Source: Cystobasidiopsis lactophilus
Taxonomy: Eukaryota > Basidiomycota > Agaricostilbomycetes > Agaricostilbales > Chionosphaeraceae
DNA length: 64,000 nt
Direction: 5' to 3'
Assembly (NCBI GenBank): GCA_001599975.1
Contig: BCIO01000005.1
Coordinates: 124,001 to 188,000 of the forward strand
Shown: one piece after another, positions 20,208-30,387 of the stretch
Layout: every line of letters starts with the position of its first letter
How positions within the stretch are numbered: position 1 is the first letter of the stretch
Made by a program: the position numbers and the translations under genes
The notes under the pieces: generated by a model
Seen by the model: the letters and a program-made list of their open reading frames with translations, nothing else
Databases searched by the model: none
What the model was told of the DNA's origin: nothing

Positions 20208-21386
20208 ATGGCCTCCGAGCAGCGGCCGCAAGAGATCGAGACGCTCATCAAAGGCGTGGACCGGTACAACACGCAGAACGTGTCGCTGCTGGAGGATTAC
20301 CTGCTCGAGCGGCAGGTGCAGCGGGACGAGTACGATTTGCTGGCCAACCTCGCCATCCTCAAGCTGTCAGTGCCTCTTGCTGCTCTCTGTGTGCCTTTGT
20401 CTGTGCTCTACGCGTGTGATGAACGACAATTATCGACACATTTAAGGAAGCCACTGCGCTCTTGACTTCAAAAATACCAAAATTTATTAGCTCTATCTGA
20501 TGCCTCTGTTTCCACTGCCCTGCCTGCCTTGGGTGACCAGCAATGCTGACTGCTACTGCCCACACACAGATATCAGTTCAACCCAGACCTCGTGCCGGAC
20601 CCGACCTTGCCAGAGAACGCGGACCGGCCGTTCACCATCTTTTTGATCCTCCTCAAGGCCCTCGCCCACAGCCCGTTCGCCAGCGACTTTAGCTTGGGCC
20701 TGGCCATGCTGTCTGACCAGATGGTTCGTTGCTTGTCCTCGTGTAGCCCTTCAAAGTTGCTGTGGCTGATGCTATTTCCAACGAGCAGTCACCGCTCTTC
20801 TCCTCGCCCGCCGTCCTGTCTGGCTACGTCGCCTTGCAAGAGCTGTCCGCTTTGCTGCTATCCCGGAAATTCACAGACGTTTGGCAAAAGGTGCGCCCTG
20901 GTCCTTTACCCTCCTCGACGTCTGAGCACACCACTGACTCCGTCCGTTCGTTGGGATTGGTGTCACAGGTCGAGGCGCTCAAGACGACGGACGCGCCGCT
21001 CCAAAAAGCTTACCTCTCCGTGCCCGGCTTCAACAGCACCCTGCGCCACTCCATCGCCGAGCAGGCCATTCGCCCCATCTTCACCACCATCACCCTGCAG
21101 CGCCTCCAGACCTGGCTCGGCTTCCCCTCCGCCTCGGAACTGGACGTCTTCCTGTCCGAGGAGCTCGGCTGGAAGGTCGAGGACGACTCGGCCTTGGTGC
21201 CGCCGGTGGACGAGGAGGAGGTCGTCTCCAGTGAGCCGGCCGCCAAGGTGGCCCTGGTCGACGTCGAAAGTCGGTGCTGCTCGCTCTCCACATGCTTCTG
21301 TCGTGACTCATGTCTCTTTCTTCGTCACCTTGACAGAACTGGGCAAGATGCTCAAGCAGACGGTGCAAGTGCCGGTGTCCGCTTGA
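20208..21386 (+). CDS. Translation initiation factor eIF3 subunit k
   Basis: Non-core subunit of the eIF3 complex, which assembles the 43S pre-initiation complex in the cytoplasm. The start 'MASEQRPQEIETLIKGVDRY' and the next exon join 'LANLAILKL' to 'YQFNPDL' match the family pattern (LEANLAVLKLYQFNP). Later parts 'LILLKALAHSPFASDFSLGL', 'FTDVWQKV' and 'IRPIFTTITLQRLQTWLGF' correspond to the HAM and winged-helix (PCI/CSN8-like) region; the C-terminal 'ELGKMLKQTVQVPVSA' ends at 21384-21386. Introns at about 20366-20569, 20723-20760, 20889-20968 and 21268-21335. An ACGC microsatellite (20176-20191) lies just upstream of the ATG. Its 5' end is present as decayed copies at 17960-18190 and 15483-15540. 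Confidence 0.92.
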
Positions 21387-21629
21387 AGCTGAAGGAGAGA
21401 GGAGGAAGGGAATGTATTGGGATTCGGCGTGCGGCCAGTGGCTGACCCTTTGCATTCCGTTCATATTCCATCCTAGTCCATTCTGGGTGGCGTCTTTCGA
21501 GGATGCACCAAAAGTCATGGCCCCTCGGAAGCCGTTCAGGCTTTCTGGCGCCCCTGCCGCCTGTCAACCAACGTTCTCGCAGTTTTCGCCCTCTTATTCG
21601 CGCTCTCGTAAGTTATCGACTGGCAAGCT

Positions 21630-23912
21630 ATGGCCAGCACCTCAACGCCCGGCTCCAGCAGCAAGCGGAAGGCCCCCAAGCTGCCCCCCGCTCCGACGCA
21701 CCCGATGGACAAGTTCAAGCACCAGTCCTTCCCCAGCCGCGGCAGCTGGCTCGAGGCCTGCAACAAGGAGCTCAACCCTCGGGGCTGGAAGCTGGTCAGT
21801 TGATCCCTCGCCTTTTTTGGCCTGAGAGCCTCGACAAAAAGGAGGGAAAAAGAGCTGGTGTTGACGCGCTTTCGTAAATTGTTGTGATTTTGCAGGCGCT
21901 CAATGAAAAGGACGACAAGGCGGCGCCCAACACCTGGCTATACCAGTGCTCCAACTCGACTTTTGGCCCGTGCCCGTTCCGAATGCGTGTCGGCCTGGTC
22001 GAGGAAGGCCGCTACAAGACGGTGGCCTACTGCCCGACCCACACCCAGCATTCGACCATTCTGCCGGATAAGCGAAAGCGCGACACCTTGCAGCTGCTCC
22101 AGAACCAGGACAGCGACGAGGAGAACGACGTGCTCGAGGCCGCCAAGGAGCACTTCATGTCCGTCTCCGACTACAAAGATCTCCTCGCCAGCCGCCCTCG
22201 CAAGCAGGCCCAGGCCGCCGCGGCTCGAAAGGCGGCCGAAGAACGGGCTGCCAAGCCACCCAAGGAGTACAAGAGGCCGGGAGGGCCCGACTCGAGCGGG
22301 TCTGACCTCCAAGAGCAGTCAGACAACCGGCTGAGGGAGAACTACAAGGAGGACGCGTCTGCCTCGCGCCTGCCCAGGGTCGGCCGCGTCTTCGAGACCC
22401 TTGAGGCGTTCGAAGAGTACTGCCAAAGCGCGATCCCGCTCGATTCGGTCGACTATTCGCTGAGGAACATCACCCGAGGCCCAAAGTTGGTCGAGAAAGG
22501 CTGCACCCACCGCGGCCACTGGAACTGCACCTCGGACTCGTTCCGAATCTGCGTCGAGCGCACGATGGAGAACAAGTGGTGAGCGAACCTTCATGTGGCC
22601 AATCTGCCTGCTCTCTTCGCGCTTTGTTGAGCGTGTTTCGTTTTGCGCCACGGCAAGGCTCGTCACGCGAGCCATTTACTTCCACGACATGGGCTTTGCC
22701 GACTCCATCGAGGGCGACCCGAAGGGCTCGTACAAGCGGGGCAAGACCATAGGCGCGAAACCCAAACCGCGAGTGAAGAGCGCCAGCACCCCGAACGTGA
22801 TGGAAATCGACGGCGAATCGGACGATGACGCGCTGGAAGAGGAGGAGGATATGGGCACGAATGAGTTCAGCCCTCCGCCGAGCGGCCGCAAGATGACGCG
22901 AGCGGTGGCCGCCAAGTCCAAGCAGGTTGCTCGCAAAGTGACCGGCAGGAAAGACAGCTCGTCCTCGGTCACCCTCAAGCTCCGAGGTGGCCTGCCTCCT
23001 CTGCGACCTGACTCGACCGGCAAGCCCGATGTGCCTTCCGGCCTTGGCAGCTCCAGCAGCCGCCGCTCCCGACAGTCGCTCACCAAGGGTACCGCCAAAA
23101 GCTCGGTGTCTCGCGTCGTGCCTCGTGTGGACACTGATGAAAGCTCGGACGAAAACGCAATCGCAGTCAACGCTTCCGTTTTCAAAGGCCAGCGCAGCAT
23201 CGAAGTGGACGGCTCCGCTCCGTCTTCTCAAGGATCTCGCTCTGGCTCCCGCCGCCCCGTTGCTGGTCCATCCAGCAGTGCGTCAGCCGGTGTCGATCGC
23301 CAAATGAATTCCGGATCTGAACCACCGCGCAAGCGCATCATGACCAAAGCGTATCGTCCGGCGCCGCCGAGGCCCATGGACGACGCGCAGTCCATCGAAG
23401 ACTCTGAGTCCGAGTCGTCCGGCGGCCCATCAGGAAGCACTCCGTCCGACAACCTGACGCAGATCGCACTGAACGCTGCCGGCGCCGACGAAACGCCGGA
23501 GGCACTGATCGAATTTCTGAACGAGCTCAGCGCGAGTCCGTCTTCTCCCTCCTTTTTGAGCTCTATGGCGGCCACTGATGCACTGCCCCCGCTAGCTCTA
23601 GGCGATGTCGCTGGCAAGGAGCTGTTTGGCCTTGGCCTCACGTAGGTTGCGCTAGCCACATGCTGCCTCTTGCAGGCTCACGGACTTTTGCGTTCGCATC
23701 CAGGAGCAAAGAGCGCATCGCCAACTTGAAGCCGGAGCAGTGGGACCGCTTCATGGACAGTCGAGTGGCGCGCACCACGCTGAAGCCCTTCGATGCGTTT
23801 CTGCTCAAAGATGAAGGTGTGTTGCGTCAATTGGCAATCAAACCCTTGCTGTATGCTCACATGATGGCTAGTCGGCGGGTGGCTGAAGAAGCACTGGGGC
23901 ACAACGACCTAA
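21630..23912 (+). CDS. Putative DNA-binding protein with two Cys/His modules
   Basis: Not a gene I can name. Module 1: 'FPSRGSWLEACNKELNPRGW', then 'WLYQCSNSTFGPCPFRMRVG' and 'YCPTHTQHS', a C-x7-C ... H-x3-H pattern resembling FAR1/WRKY-GCM1-type zinc domains of transposase ancestry. Module 2: 'FETLEAFEEYCQSAIPLDSV', then 'GCTHRGHWNCTSDSFRICVE', with similar Cys/His spacing. A long Ser/Arg/Lys-rich, acidic-patch-containing disordered region follows, then 'SKERIANLKPEQWDRFMDSR' and 'FDAFLLKDE'. Introns at about 21796-21894, 22580-22657 and 23641-23706; a last one near 23817-23873 gives a stop at 23910-23912. Inferred nuclear regulator. The family resemblance is from pattern only and module 2 could be something else. 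Confidence 0.6.
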
Positions 23913-24108
23913 TTTGTACTCTCGTCTGCCTTAGCACAACCTCATTTCTGTTCTTGTTTCCAACCCTGCCCCACGGGCTCTTGCAACTCTCGCAGCTTGT
24001 TTGTCGGAACATCTCAATTAGAAGCAGTCCAATGTTTTGAAGACGTGCGGGGCACGATGGCTTGCCATGCCAAAATTTCAACGCGAAAGGCCGAACAAGC
24101 AGGGCAGT

Positions 24109-26296
24109 TTATTTGTAAAGGTTGGCCGGGCCAGAGAAGTTAGGGAGGGTAACCTTGAAGACCATGTACTGGTTCGGGTTGGACTGGCCAGTGGCGACTG
24201 TGTAAGGGAGCGGTAGCTCAGCACGGCAAATTGGGTCGAATGAAGGCAAAGCAGCATACCGGCGTAAGGGTCTTGATAAGCGCCGGTGGCCTCCATGAAG
24301 CCATTTGTAGTGATGAAATCATTGTCCGCAAAGGTAACTAGAAGGAAGTCCGTCAAGCAATGCTGGATGGACAGAAGGCCTGCGAGCTTACAGAGGAAGT
24401 AGTCATCGGGATTCTTGCTGTCCTTTGCAGAGACGATGGCGATGGACTCGAACTTGCCAACGATGTCAGAAGCAATGGGACTGGTCGGATGGTGGGTTAA
24501 AACCTAGCTCGGAAACAAGGCAAGGGGACAAGGTTCGGACGCACGGTCCGTTTTGGATGCCAGCCTTGCTGAGCTCGACGGGGTCAATCAGCGAGACGAA
24601 GGAGACGAATTGGGCAGCGTTGACACCTGATTTGAAAAAGGTTGGAATGTGTCCGGGCGAAGCAATAAAAACACGCACCCTTGGCCAAGACGTTGTTGAC
24701 GGCGATGGGGTTCGTGGGCAAATCGAACTTGGTGTTGGCGATATTGGTGACGCCAAGAGTGCTGACAAAGCCGATGTTTTTGAAGGCAGAGGTGAGCTGC
24801 TTGTTGCTGGGAGGGATGTCGCCGTTTCCAGCACCCTTGCCGTCGCGGGCAAGAACCATGAAAAGGTTGGGCGAGACGTAATGGAGTTCAGAGCTGGCGT
24901 AGACGGTGCCATCAGAGGCAGTGGGCAATTGGACAACCCATTCGCCGGTGAGAACGGGCTTCTTGCCAGAGATGTTCCATTGGAAGAGCCGTGTGAACAT
25001 TCCTTTGCCTGATGGCCACACAGCAATGAATCAGCATCGGATTTGATACAGGCGCGGGTAGATACGCACCCTTGCCATCAGGGGAGTCCTGGATGGTGGA
25101 AGATTGAAGCAAAGCGTAGATGGTCTTGCCATCGGGCGTGATGGTGAGACCCTCGAAGCCCTCTGTATAGACCCATAGGTTCTCAGGTGATTATCACAGA
25201 AGCATAGGCAGCAACAGTACTGACGGTTAGGGGAGCGGCCAGTGACCGGGTTGGCGTTGGAAGTGAAGTTCAAGTTGCCGTTCGCATCGTAAGGCAGAAT
25301 GGCGGCAGGGGGAGCAATGGCGCCAATCATCACACCGGCAGAGTTCATGTGGTAGACGTAAGGTCCATACTGAGAGAGTCAAGCCTTTGTCAGGTCAATC
25401 GTTCATTGCGACGCAGAAGTGTGACACCCACCTCGTCGGACATCCAGATGTCGCCGTTGGGAGCCAGAGCGAGGCCCTCTTGGTCGATACAGACCGCGCT
25501 GTTGGGTCCGGCAATAGGGACGGGAGGGAAGCTAAGGGCATCAGTCAGCGCACAACTTCCAAGATGCGAATTCAGACGCCGGTCGACATACTTGCCGAAG
25601 GCAGGTCGAACGCCAGTGGGATCGAGGCCAGTGGTGTACTTGTTCTTAGACTTGGGGTCGGTCCACTTTTGCGACTTGACGAAGGTCTGCAAGCGAGCGT
25701 CGTTCAGAGTTGCGCCGGCAGCAGGCCAAGGTGAAGGCTTACAGCACCCATCGAAGCAGCAGCGCCGTAGGAGGTGTTTCCAGAGTAAGGGTTGAACGTG
25801 AAGTCGACGATCTGGCCGCGCGCCTCGTAGTCGATTGTTCCTACGCGAGATAGTGCAAGAGTGAGACAACAGGTCAAACAGAAGCACTGTAGACTGACCC
25901 TGGGTGTTCCAACCGCGATCAGGGCCGGTGACCATGGTGCCAGAGCTGTGGCAAAGGAGCACCATCAGCTTTAGCGAAAAGAGAGTCGCGCTCGAGTGAA
26001 AACTACTCGCAAAGTGCCATCAGCGTTCTTGGTAAAGGACTTGGCCTGGAGGTAGATAGCGGAGCCAATGCCACCGAGAGTCTCGCCGTATGTGTCGACA
26101 GCGTTGGGCAGCGAGCCGAAGGCGACCAGTCCCTTGTTGGTGTACGCTGGCCTCGGCTTCAGGCCAATCACGCGCAACTTTGAACGCACGATGACTCACT
26201 GGTTTTGCCGACAGTGCAACTGCGAGGCTTAGCTGGGCCAGCGGACACGCCGGCGGTGAAGGTGGCAGCGCCGACCAAAGCCAACGAGAGAAGCAT
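24109..26296 (-). CDS. Secreted phytase-like esterase-domain protein
   Basis: Belongs to the 'esterase-like activity of phytase' beta-propeller group common in fungi. The start at 26296 gives a signal peptide (MLLSLALVGAATFTAGVSAG). Diagnostic stretches after splicing: 'DTYGETLGGIGSAIYL', 'VTGPDRGWNTQG', 'CIDQEGLALAPNGDIWMSDE' followed by 'YGPYVYHMNSAGVMIG', 'EGFEGLTITPDGKTIYALLQ', 'SSELHYVSPNLFMVLARDGK' and the end 'NPNQYMVFKVTLPNFSGPAN' before a stop at 24109-24111. These include the acidic clusters expected for metal binding. About ten short introns, all in frame, and a length typical for the family. Known members are described as phosphodiesterase or phytase-like; substrate is not predictable. 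The gene looks intact. Confidence 0.85.
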
Positions 26297-27206
26297 TGTA
26301 TTTTTAGGATGTTAGAACTGATTAAAACGCGAGAAAGAAAGGATCAAAGTTAAGTTGTAAAGGAGTGTATAGAGGGCAGAGGGCCGAAAGAGATGAGAAA
26401 GGCGAAAGGACTGATGGAGCTGAAAGGTGGTGGAGACTGCTGGAGCAAGAGAGCGAAAGCCCATCTTCGCCAAAATGTTGCGGGTGCAGACTACTACTGA
26501 CGAACGTGCGCTTTGCTACCTAGAAAATAACAAGAAGTCGCCCTATAGCCGAGGTTAGGCAGAATTCATTACGAGGCGCGTTCGGAGGGTTTGGAGCGTG
26601 GCAGCCGCGACCGAAGTGATCGGACGCGTCTGCCCTATGAATCTATGAATAGCCAGGCTGGGAGCATTGCCAGGCGACTGGCATCAAGGCCAAGGGATGA
26701 CGCTAGAGATAGGGTGCAAGCGAGGGAGAGAGCTTGAGCGTATTGACGAGAGGGCGACGCGCAACACAAATATGTGGGTGTAGAGTCTCTAAGACGCCTG
26801 ATCGCTCAGTAAGAGCATTGAAGGAGATGGGTTGAGAGGCGCGTGGGTTGAGATGGAGAGGCTTAGCGCTGGGATGAATGCAGATGTGGGCGGTGAGGCA
26901 AGTTAGAGCGAGCATGCTGGCAGCCAGCGTCTTCGTCTAGAGGCGGTGCGGTATCCGAGCATGCTCCAGCTAAAGGACACAGAGAGCCATCCCCATCGCA
27001 CCCAAGCAGTGCTCGGACGCAACAAAGCTAGGGCATTGGGCGGTGGCGAACCTTTGTCGCATCGGAGCTGACGAGGGGAGCAATTCTCTGCCTTCGCGGG
27101 CGCAGACGGCAATAAACAGTAAGCAGGCAGCTTTCACAGAGGAGCAGTTGTAACAGCCAGCGAAGCAGATGATTTGGCCTTGGGTCTTGGCGCTCCTCTC
27201 TGGCCC
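26297..27206. other. Intergenic region upstream of the phytase-like gene
   Basis: No gene recognised. It contains the phytase-like promoter and pyrimidine/purine-rich stretches (about 26330-26480). Similarity to the upstream side of the PMP3-like gene begins only at about 27184. Confidence 0.4.
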
Positions 27207-27621
27207 GGTTTCAGCCTCCCCTCGCTCGGGCGGCAGACGCAGGCGGGCGAGGGCGGATGTGGGCAGCCGCGTTCCTCAGCATTGAGGCAGTGTAAGTGAC
27301 GACTCCATAGGCCAAGTCACGAGCAGAGGTCAAAGTCCGAGGTCGAGAGATCGCTTCTTGCTCCGGAACCGAATCGAGCGAGGTTGCGCCAGAATGAGTG
27401 GTCGCGGGCCCCGAGCGCCCAGTACGTTGCTTGTGACTCCTGAAGCATTGAATACAGGATGCTGAATCGTGCTCGATGAGTGCAGAGGTGAAGCGGCACC
27501 ATGTAGGCTTCACTGCCCCGTGCCCATCTATTCCGGCGCAGCTGACCGCCATATTGCCAGGGTTTCCAATTCTTGATCTTCATTTGTGGCATGTTGCTGC
27601 CCCCGTTGGCCGTCGCCGTCC
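27207..27621. repeat. 415-bp perfect direct repeat, copy 1
   Basis: By eye identical to 29973-30387 over its whole length, at an offset of 2766 bp. Imperfect similarity extends about 20 bp further left. The copy ends abruptly inside the second coding exon of the PMP3-like gene. Confidence 0.93.
27476..27621 (+). pseudogene. Truncated head of PMP3-like gene
   Basis: Carries the start codon, first coding exon, first intron and the first part of exon 2 ('FLIFICGMLLPPLAVAV') of the gene at 30242-31184, then breaks off into unrelated sequence at 27622. Everything encoding the second membrane helix and the tail is absent. With its full upstream region included it could still be transcribed. Inferred non-functional. 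Confidence 0.8.
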
Positions 27622-28927
27622 AAGATGAAAGCGAGGGAGAGATCTCGAGCGTGTTCAGATTTTGGCTCGACGAACAATTGATACACGACAAAAGGCATTA
27701 GACACCCAAGGCTTGAAGATGCCGGGCTGAGTGAGAGTATATTATGAAAGGGATGGCTCGAGGCGGATTGCAGTGCGGTGGCGAGGCTCCATGTTGGGGC
27801 GACTGACGGCAAGCGGTGGGAAGCGCATATGATCGCTGAAGCGCACCGGTCTCTGAAAGCTGCTGGGAAAATCATTGATTCACCTTGTGCCCTTCCAGAA
27901 ACGGTAGCAGACCAAATGGAGGTGCTGGCGACCAACAGATGAAAGGAATTCGCCACATCATTGGTGGAGTGGACTTTTGCGCCAGTGACCTCTTGGGCTC
28001 CAGGAAACAGAAGAGACGGATTCTTCAAAGCCGTCGTAAAGACAGAGGAAACTCCGGCGCTAATGAGACCGAGTGGCGAAGTTGAATGCCACATCCGAAC
28101 GTGAAAGCGAAGCGAGCTTGGGCTGCAAAAAAGTGCTTCCACAATGTCTCCCGCACAAGACTACTTTATGCGGATCACCAGAGTAGCATCTTCAAGTCGA
28201 GCCGGCCAAATTCCTGCTGCTCGTCGGCCCTCTCGTTCATCGAGCAGTTTTGAGCCGACCCTCAATAAAGGCAAGGCGGTTTCTTCGCCCAGTCCAGAAT
28301 TCTTCAGCGCACACACCAAGTCTTGAACAAGTCAGCGAGCCGGACTTCTAGCAATGTCGCGGCGGCAGTCCAGGCGAGCATCATGATAAATTCTTTCGCC
28401 TCGCTGGCCACCGCGCCTGCAAGTGGAGTGGCGGTTCAATCACCCATGCTCAATTAGTGCGTTCATTGAAGTGTGCACTGTTTCAACGAATTATGGGACC
28501 CGTCGCTTTCCCCAAAAGCCGGAAGCAGGTCCTAGTGAGAACTGAGAAGTGGAGAACAATCGTCACAATGCAGGCGCAGGCTAGCCACATACGGCAGATG
28601 GCAGATTTAGCGAGGTATGGCGCAGAGGAAACAAGTAGTTTGGAGCACGGATCATAGCTGATCAAGCAGTGAGACCTCACAAGAAGGCTCCCATGGCGGC
28701 AGCTACCCCCACCGCTTCGTGGCAGGCGCATCCCTCACCGCACTGCGGTGCTCCATGCCTAAATGCATGTCGTTAGACTGGGGAGGGGGCTGTTCTGAAG
28801 ATACGCTCACAACACGCAAGCTGGAGGTGTTTTAGGAGTCGGAAAATAGTGGCGAACGGGACTGCCACTAATACGAGCATGCCATGTACGATCAGAATAC
28901 CACGTGGCTTGACAGTGGTGACGTGAC

Positions 28928-29119
28928 TCACATGCCGGCTTGTGGCGGAGGACGGTGGTTGCTTTGCTCCAGTGCTTCAGTGCCGACCTTGCTCTCCCGC
29001 GCCTTGACCAATGCGATAGCGCGCTCGCCTCGTCTGATGGCAGCGTCTGCGTTCTTGATTGCCTGGTTGTAGTTATGTTGCGCAAGGGCAGCCAAAGAAG
29101 TCGGCCTGTCCATGAGCAA
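28928..29119 (-). CDS. Small unrecognised protein, related to its upstream neighbour
   Basis: Short frame with 'LAQHNYNQAIKNADAAIRRG' and 'ERAIALVKAR', an Ala-rich helical segment. It resembles the frame at 29180-29371 ('LSDADYKCALQENDAVIKLG', 'DTAVAAAKNR'). A splice donor directly follows the end of the upstream frame, but I could not find a junction joining the two in one frame. Either two tandem small genes or two exons of one gene. Confidence 0.3.
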   Translation of the reverse strand: MLMDRPTSLAALAQHNYNQAIKNADAAIRRGERAIALVKARESKVGTEALEQSNHRPPPQAGM

Positions 29120-29179
29120 AAGCTGCTAGTTCAGCCAGTCTTCGAGCAGCATGCGAAACCCGCTCGGGGTGAAAAGGTC

Positions 29180-29500
29180 TTACAAGTGCGACGGGCGAGG
29201 TGGACTAGGAACAGGAGTCCTGGTGGCGCCTCGATTAGGCATGCCGCCTTGCGGGTGACGCTGGCGATTCTTGGCTGCAGCGACGGCAGTATCCCCTAAT
29301 TTGATGACTGCGTCGTTCTCTTGCAAGGCGCACTTGTAGTCAGCATCTGACAGCGGCTTGTCCTTGGCCATCCAGGCGAAATCGTGGAAGATGGTCGCTG
29401 GTTCCTCAGAAGAGAGCAGGGGAGAGCCACCAACAACCGTCAGTCCTGGCAACGCTTTGTACAAAGGGCTTGCAAGACCCGGTAGCACCCGAAAGCCCAA
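29180..29500 (-). CDS. Small unrecognised protein, related to its downstream neighbour
   Basis: Frame from Met at 29500, or more likely Met at 29371 ('MAKDKPLSDADYKCALQEND'), to a stop at 29180-29182. The helical stretch is similar to that at 28928-29119. The C-terminal part is Pro/Arg-rich. No family recognised, no signal peptide at the 29371 start. Confidence 0.3.
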   Translation of the reverse strand: MGFRVLPGLASPLYKALPGLTVVGGSPLLSSEEPATIFHDFAWMAKDKPLSDADYKCALQENDAVIKLGDTAVAAAKNRQRHPQGGMPNRGATRTPVPSPPRPSHL

Positions 29501-29972
29501 AGTGTTCAGAAGCCGTCAGGGTAAAGAGAGCAAGAGGACAAAGGGACTGCCTGTCTCGATTCTAACAGACGAAAAGTGCAGTTTAATGGGTGGTTGTAGT
29601 CTTTTGGAAACACCTCTTTATGGTAATGGCGACGGGAGCCCAGTCAGGGCGGAAACCACCAGAGAATGGATGGCGACAAGCCCACGTCCGGCAGTCAAGT
29701 CCAAAGGCGGTGCAGGACCCGGGTGTACCCGAACCAGAGAAAACCTCAGTTCATTCCCATGGCGGCCAGACAGGAGACAAGCCAAAGTAGTTGAGCGCAC
29801 TGGGCGGTGGCGAGCGCTCTCGCCTCCGGATTAACTGGGCCAGCAAACCTCTGGCCTGGTCTGCGCGAGCGAATACAGGCCATTCAGCGCCATCTTGTAC
29901 AGCGAAACAGTCCCCAGCCAGACCAGCAAAGCAGCCGATGTCGCATTCGGTCTTGGCGCTCCTCTCGAGCCG

Positions 29973-30387
29973 GGTTTCAGCCTCCCCTCGCTCGGGCGGC
30001 AGACGCAGGCGGGCGAGGGCGGATGTGGGCAGCCGCGTTCCTCAGCATTGAGGCAGTGTAAGTGACGACTCCATAGGCCAAGTCACGAGCAGAGGTCAAA
30101 GTCCGAGGTCGAGAGATCGCTTCTTGCTCCGGAACCGAATCGAGCGAGGTTGCGCCAGAATGAGTGGTCGCGGGCCCCGAGCGCCCAGTACGTTGCTTGT
30201 GACTCCTGAAGCATTGAATACAGGATGCTGAATCGTGCTCGATGAGTGCAGAGGTGAAGCGGCACCATGTAGGCTTCACTGCCCCGTGCCCATCTATTCC
30301 GGCGCAGCTGACCGCCATATTGCCAGGGTTTCCAATTCTTGATCTTCATTTGTGGCATGTTGCTGCCCCCGTTGGCCGTCGCCGTCC
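29973..30387. repeat. 415-bp perfect direct repeat, copy 2
   Basis: Second copy of 27207-27621. It contains the upstream region, first coding exon, first intron and part of exon 2 of the intact PMP3-like gene, so this is probably the source copy. Confidence 0.93.

Larger units (their letters stand above)
12950..20330. repeat. Old tandem triplication: kinesin-5 tail / Cys-rich gene / eIF3k head
   Basis: Three diverged units in direct order. Unit 1: kinesin tail 12950-13768, Cys-rich fragment 14004-14276, eIF3k-head vestige about 15483-15540. Unit 2: kinesin tail 15838-16605, Cys-rich fragment 16847-17134, eIF3k head about 17960-18190. Unit 3: kinesin tail fragment 18700-18838, Cys-rich gene 19044-19502, intact eIF3k from 20208. 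The intact kinesin sits at the left end and the intact eIF3k at the right end, as expected if the duplicated segment had one breakpoint inside each gene. Spacing from kinesin tail to Cys-rich gene is alike in all three (about 210-245 nt). The copies keep the kinesin intron, so they arose at DNA level. A shared block (15640-15720, 18235-18340) precedes each internal kinesin copy. Confidence 0.8.
27622..29972. other. 2.35-kb spacer between the two 415-bp repeats
   Basis: No known gene. It holds two short related frames on the minus strand (listed separately), an open plus frame 28144-28326 of Ser/Pro-rich composition, and ACCCG-type short repeats at about 29478 and 29717. A 204-codon minus frame at 27528-28142 has no coherent pattern. 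Confidence 0.35.

Noticed and set aside
22470-23231. A 253-codon minus-strand open frame
   Set aside because: It is the shadow of the Ser/Arg-rich plus-strand gene at 21630-23912.
27528-28142. A 204-codon minus-strand open frame
   Set aside because: No family pattern, no splice partners, and its 3' end lies antisense to the duplicated PMP3 head.
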